Below are positions 14,160 through 16,318 of a stretch of DNA of 16,318 bases, one piece after another. A program made the position numbers and the translations under genes. The stretch covers positions 1 through 16,318 of the forward strand of contig JACQHS010000079.1 of NCBI GenBank assembly GCA_016198915.1, given 5' to 3'. The notes below the pieces were generated by a model that saw nothing but the letters and a program-made list of their open reading frames with translations, ran no database searches and was not told the origin of the DNA. Numbering within the stretch: position 1 is the first letter of the stretch; each line of letters begins with the position of its first letter. The DNA comes from Candidatus Omnitrophota bacterium (GTDB lineage: Bacteria > Omnitrophota > Gorgyraeia > Aquiviventales > Aquiviventaceae).

Positions 14160-15811
14160 TGAGATTGTGTGAGGGCTTTGAGGCCTTCGGTGAGGACGAG
14201 GACGGCGAGGACGAACAACACAAGGGCGATGAAGGCGATCCAGTTCATTTCAGGCTGCCCGCCGGCAAACGCGGCGAACCACGGCTGGATCATGAGGATG
14301 AGCGACCAGAGCGTCATGACGACCATGAACGAGGCGGGGACCGCGCTCACCAGCCACGGCCCCTTAGTCCGCTTCAGCCACACGGTGACGGCGGTGAGCG
14401 TCAGCGCCGCCAGCAATTGATTCGACGTTCCAAACAGCGTCCAGAACACCCGCCACGCCGGCACGATCTTCCCTGAGAGGTCCGTCATCGTCCAGCTCAC
14501 GCTCAAGGCCGGCAGTGCCAGTGTCGCCAGTGTGGCCGCAACACTCCCAGCGCGGCCCTTCCATCCGGTCAGCTCCTGGAATACGTAGCGGCCGAGCCGC
14601 GTTGCGACATCCAGCGTATCGTAGATGAACGTGGCAAACGCCAACAGCACAAACGATCGCGCGAAATCCCGGTTGACGCCGAAGCGCTCCACGAAGTGGC
14701 TTAAGCCCTCCGCATAGATCCGGTCCGGCGATTGCGTCGTCGCTGCTGAGCCGGGAATCAGCAACATCACCGTCGCCAAGGCGATCACCGCGACCAGCCC
14801 CTCCAGCAGCATCCCGCCGTAGCCGACGAGCCGGCAATCAGGCTCTCTCGCAATTTGCTTCGACGTGGTCCCTGAGCTGACGATGCCGTGGAACCCTGAG
14901 CAGGCCCCGCATGCCACGGTCACGAACAGAATGGGAAACAGCGGAAAGCCCCGCTGGCTCGTCCATCCCAGGAACGCCGGATACTGGATGCGGTCGCCTC
15001 CCAGCAGCAGCCCGATGACGCCGGCCGCCAGCGTGACATAGAGGAAGTATCCCCCGAGGTAGCCTCTGGGCTGCAGCAGGATCCACAAGGGGATGATGGA
15101 GGCGATAAAGCAGTAGCCGAGGATCACCGCATTCCACACAAGCTGGGGGCGCACCGGCCACGTTCCAGGGATTGTCAACGGTATCGATTGGCCGAACCAA
15201 ATGACGAGGCCCACGATGGGCAGGAACAACGCGGTTGCAAGCCCGAGGGATAGGCGCAGCCTATAGAGGCACACCCCCATGGCGACTGCCACCAGGAGAT
15301 AGAGGAGAGACGACGTGGCAACGCCGCCGCCGTAGGTCGGCTCAACAAAGGAGCTGCTCGTCAGGTCGGTGAACGCGGTGATGACATAGATGAGCGACAG
15401 CCACACGAACCCCATGAAGAGCACATGCGCCCGGGGGCCCAGATGCTCGTGCACCAGCTCCACGATCGAGCGAGCTTTATGCCGGACCGAGCTGACCAAG
15501 CTGGAGAAGTCGTGGACCGCGCCGAAGAAGATGGCCCCGAAGATGATCCACAACAGCGTCGGCAGCCACCCGAACGCCAGCGCGCCGAGGATGGGACCGA
15601 CGATCGGACCGGCCGCGGCGATGGCGGAGAAATGCTGGCCCAGGAGGAAGGGCGCTTTCGCCGGCACGAAGTCCACGCCGTCATTCACCGCGCAGGCCGG
15701 CGTCGTACGTTTCGCGTCCAAGCGGAACCAGCGGGCGAGCTGCCGCCCATAGAAGACGTAGCCAAGGATAAACAGGATGCCCGACAGTAAGGCGACGCTG
15801 AAGAGATTCAT
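14114..15811 (-). CDS. cstA: CstA-family carbon-starvation/pyruvate or peptide transporter
   Basis: A large polytopic inner-membrane transporter of the CstA family, members of which import pyruvate or peptides under carbon limitation. The start is taken at ATG 15811 (MNLFSVALLSGILFILGY, first helix); a longer frame would run into the upstream permease gene. The resulting 565 residues are shorter than E. coli CstA (about 700) but within the range of shorter homologues. Diagnostic blocks are VPAKAPFLLGQHFSAIAAAGPIVGPILGA, FGAVHDFSSLVSSVRHKARSI and CGACSGFHGIVSSGTTSKQI, followed by a C-terminal CstA domain with IYDTLDVATRLGRYVFQE and GTSNQLLAALTL. The final 14 residues, after the last helix and LKALTQSH, are encoded by the palindrome, which also supplies the TAG stop. 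The gene lies 7 bases downstream of a permease gene. Confidence 0.92.
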   Translation of the reverse strand: MNLFSVALLSGILFILGYVFYGRQLARWFRLDAKRTTPACAVNDGVDFVPAKAPFLLGQHFSAIAAAGPIVGPILGALAFGWLPTLLWIIFGAIFFGAVHDFSSLVSSVRHKARSIVELVHEHLGPRAHVLFMGFVWLSLIYVITAFTDLTSSSFVEPTYGGGVATSSLLYLLVAVAMGVCLYRLRLSLGLATALFLPIVGLVIWFGQSIPLTIPGTWPVRPQLVWNAVILGYCFIASIIPLWILLQPRGYLGGYFLYVTLAAGVIGLLLGGDRIQYPAFLGWTSQRGFPLFPILFVTVACGACSGFHGIVSSGTTSKQIAREPDCRLVGYGGMLLEGLVAVIALATVMLLIPGSAATTQSPDRIYAEGLSHFVERFGVNRDFARSFVLLAFATFIYDTLDVATRLGRYVFQELTGWKGRAGSVAATLATLALPALSVSWTMTDLSGKIVPAWRVFWTLFGTSNQLLAALTLTAVTVWLKRTKGPWLVSAVPASFMVVMTLWSLILMIQPWFAAFAGGQPEMNWIAFIALVLFVLAVLVLTEGLKALTQSHGTFLFSPRNRSGRK

Positions 15812-15818
15812 GGCGCTT

Positions 15819-16318
15819 CTATGATACCAGGTGCAAGGAGCGCTGCGACCACCAAAAGAGCGGCAGCCCCAGGGCCAGCAGGACAAAGCCGAATGCGGCT
15901 TCCGCAGGCTCTTTCATGCAGACATCGAGGATGAAGCCGACCATGGTCAGACAGAAGAGGATCGGCGTCAGCGGATAGCCCCACGCCCGATAGGGGCGGG
16001 GATAGCGCGGCTTGGTGCGGCGCAGGATCATGACGCCGAAGACCGCCAGCGTGAAAAAGACTGAGATGACGACGGTCGAGTAGGTCATGATCTGATCGAA
16101 GGTTTTCGTGAAGACAAGTCCGATGGCGATTCCTGCGTTGGCCCACAGGGCGAGCGCGGGGGTATGGAAGGCGGGGTCCACGGAGCCCAGACGGTTGAAG
16201 AGGGCATGATCTTTGCCCATCGCGTAGAGGATCCGTCCGCCGGTGAGAATGTAGCCATTGAGCGCTCCGAAAGCGGAGATCATCACCATGGCAGACGTGA
16301 GCGTCTTGCCCCATGGCC
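15819..16318 (-). CDS. APC-family amino-acid permease, C-terminal part (cut by the window edge)
   Basis: About 166 C-terminal residues of a polytopic amino-acid/polyamine permease; the frame stays open to the right edge, so the start lies outside. The visible part opens PWGKTLTSAMVMISAFGALNGYILTGGRILYAMGKD, a conserved APC block, followed by four hydrophobic helices: LWANAGIAIGLVF, VVISVFFTLAVFGVMIL, PILFCLTMVGFILDV and AFGFVLLALGLPLFWW. The loop between them carries RRTKPRYPRPYRAWGYPLTP, typical of L-type or YfnA-like members. The substrate cannot be told. The stop is 7 bases ahead of the cstA start on the same strand, suggesting one nutrient-uptake transcript. An overlapping frame from 15808 is a shadow. 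Confidence 0.88.
   Translation of the reverse strand, partial: PWGKTLTSAMVMISAFGALNGYILTGGRILYAMGKDHALFNRLGSVDPAFHTPALALWANAGIAIGLVFTKTFDQIMTYSTVVISVFFTLAVFGVMILRRTKPRYPRPYRAWGYPLTPILFCLTMVGFILDVCMKEPAEAAFGFVLLALGLPLFWWSQRSLHLVS

Noticed and set aside
13348..14223. 291-residue open frame on the - strand opposite the HAD gene
   Set aside because: Covers the HAD and small-protein genes in antisense, runs into the palindrome and has no family features; the + strand genes have clear motifs and ribosome sites.
15812..15886. ATG 15886 as the cstA start
   Set aside because: The extra 25 residues are Cys/Trp-rich, not conserved in type, and overlap the end of the permease gene; the first membrane helix begins right after ATG 15811.
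1..16318. CRISPR arrays, tRNA or rRNA genes, insertion sequences or phage genes
   Set aside because: None seen: there are no regularly spaced direct repeats, no RNA-gene-like gaps and no transposase or integrase frames; nearly all sequence is accounted for by coding regions.

Overview
The window is a gene-dense, GC-rich (about 60% by eye) bacterial chromosomal segment with 18 protein-coding genes, no RNA gene, no CRISPR array and no gene-free stretch above 100 bases. Genes commonly overlap by 4 to 70 bases. The lineage cannot be fixed from sequence alone. The futalosine menaquinone route, the trehalose GT4/OtsB/DUF5752 set and the dense packing would fit a phylum such as Nitrospirota or Omnitrophota, but that is a guess.

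Region 1 (1-7439) is a menaquinone locus. On the + strand lie the 3' end of a UbiD-type decarboxylase of the SCO4490/MqnL group, then mqnE, mqnA and mqnC, followed by bioB, a double-ACT GcvR-like protein and peptide deformylase. Nearly all are overlapping or spaced by a few bases, so one polycistronic transcript is likely. The remaining futalosine-pathway gene, mqnD, is on the - strand, tail to tail with def; the two stop codons share a single CTAG. An FNR-type flavoprotein reductase lies just upstream of mqnD on the same strand. Together they cover chorismate dehydration (MqnA), aminofutalosine formation (MqnE), cyclisation (MqnC), dihydroxynaphthoate release (MqnD) and a late decarboxylation (MqnL). 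The futalosine hydrolase and prenyltransferase are not in view.

Region 2 (7492-9340) runs on the + strand: a short MutY without its C-terminal domain, an overlapping MutT-type Nudix hydrolase, an IscA/ErpA-type Fe-S carrier and a DUF2203 protein. A near-ideal extended -10 promoter lies inside the 3' end of the Nudix gene, just ahead of the Fe-S carrier.

Region 3 (9402-14097) is a + strand osmotic/sugar module: an MscS channel, a trehalose-phosphatase-like HAD enzyme (OtsB), a DUF5752 protein, a TreT-like GT4 glycosyltransferase, a small unknown protein and a YihX-like HAD phosphatase. OtsA is absent from the window, so either the GT4 enzyme makes the disaccharide directly or the phosphatase has another substrate.

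Region 4 (14104-16318) holds a 56-base near-perfect palindrome, then, on the - strand, a CstA-type transporter whose last 14 residues and stop codon are encoded by that palindrome, and the truncated C-terminal part of an APC amino-acid permease 7 bases upstream of cstA. The palindrome that supplies a gene's 3' end and the channel-plus-trehalose operon are the most notable observations.
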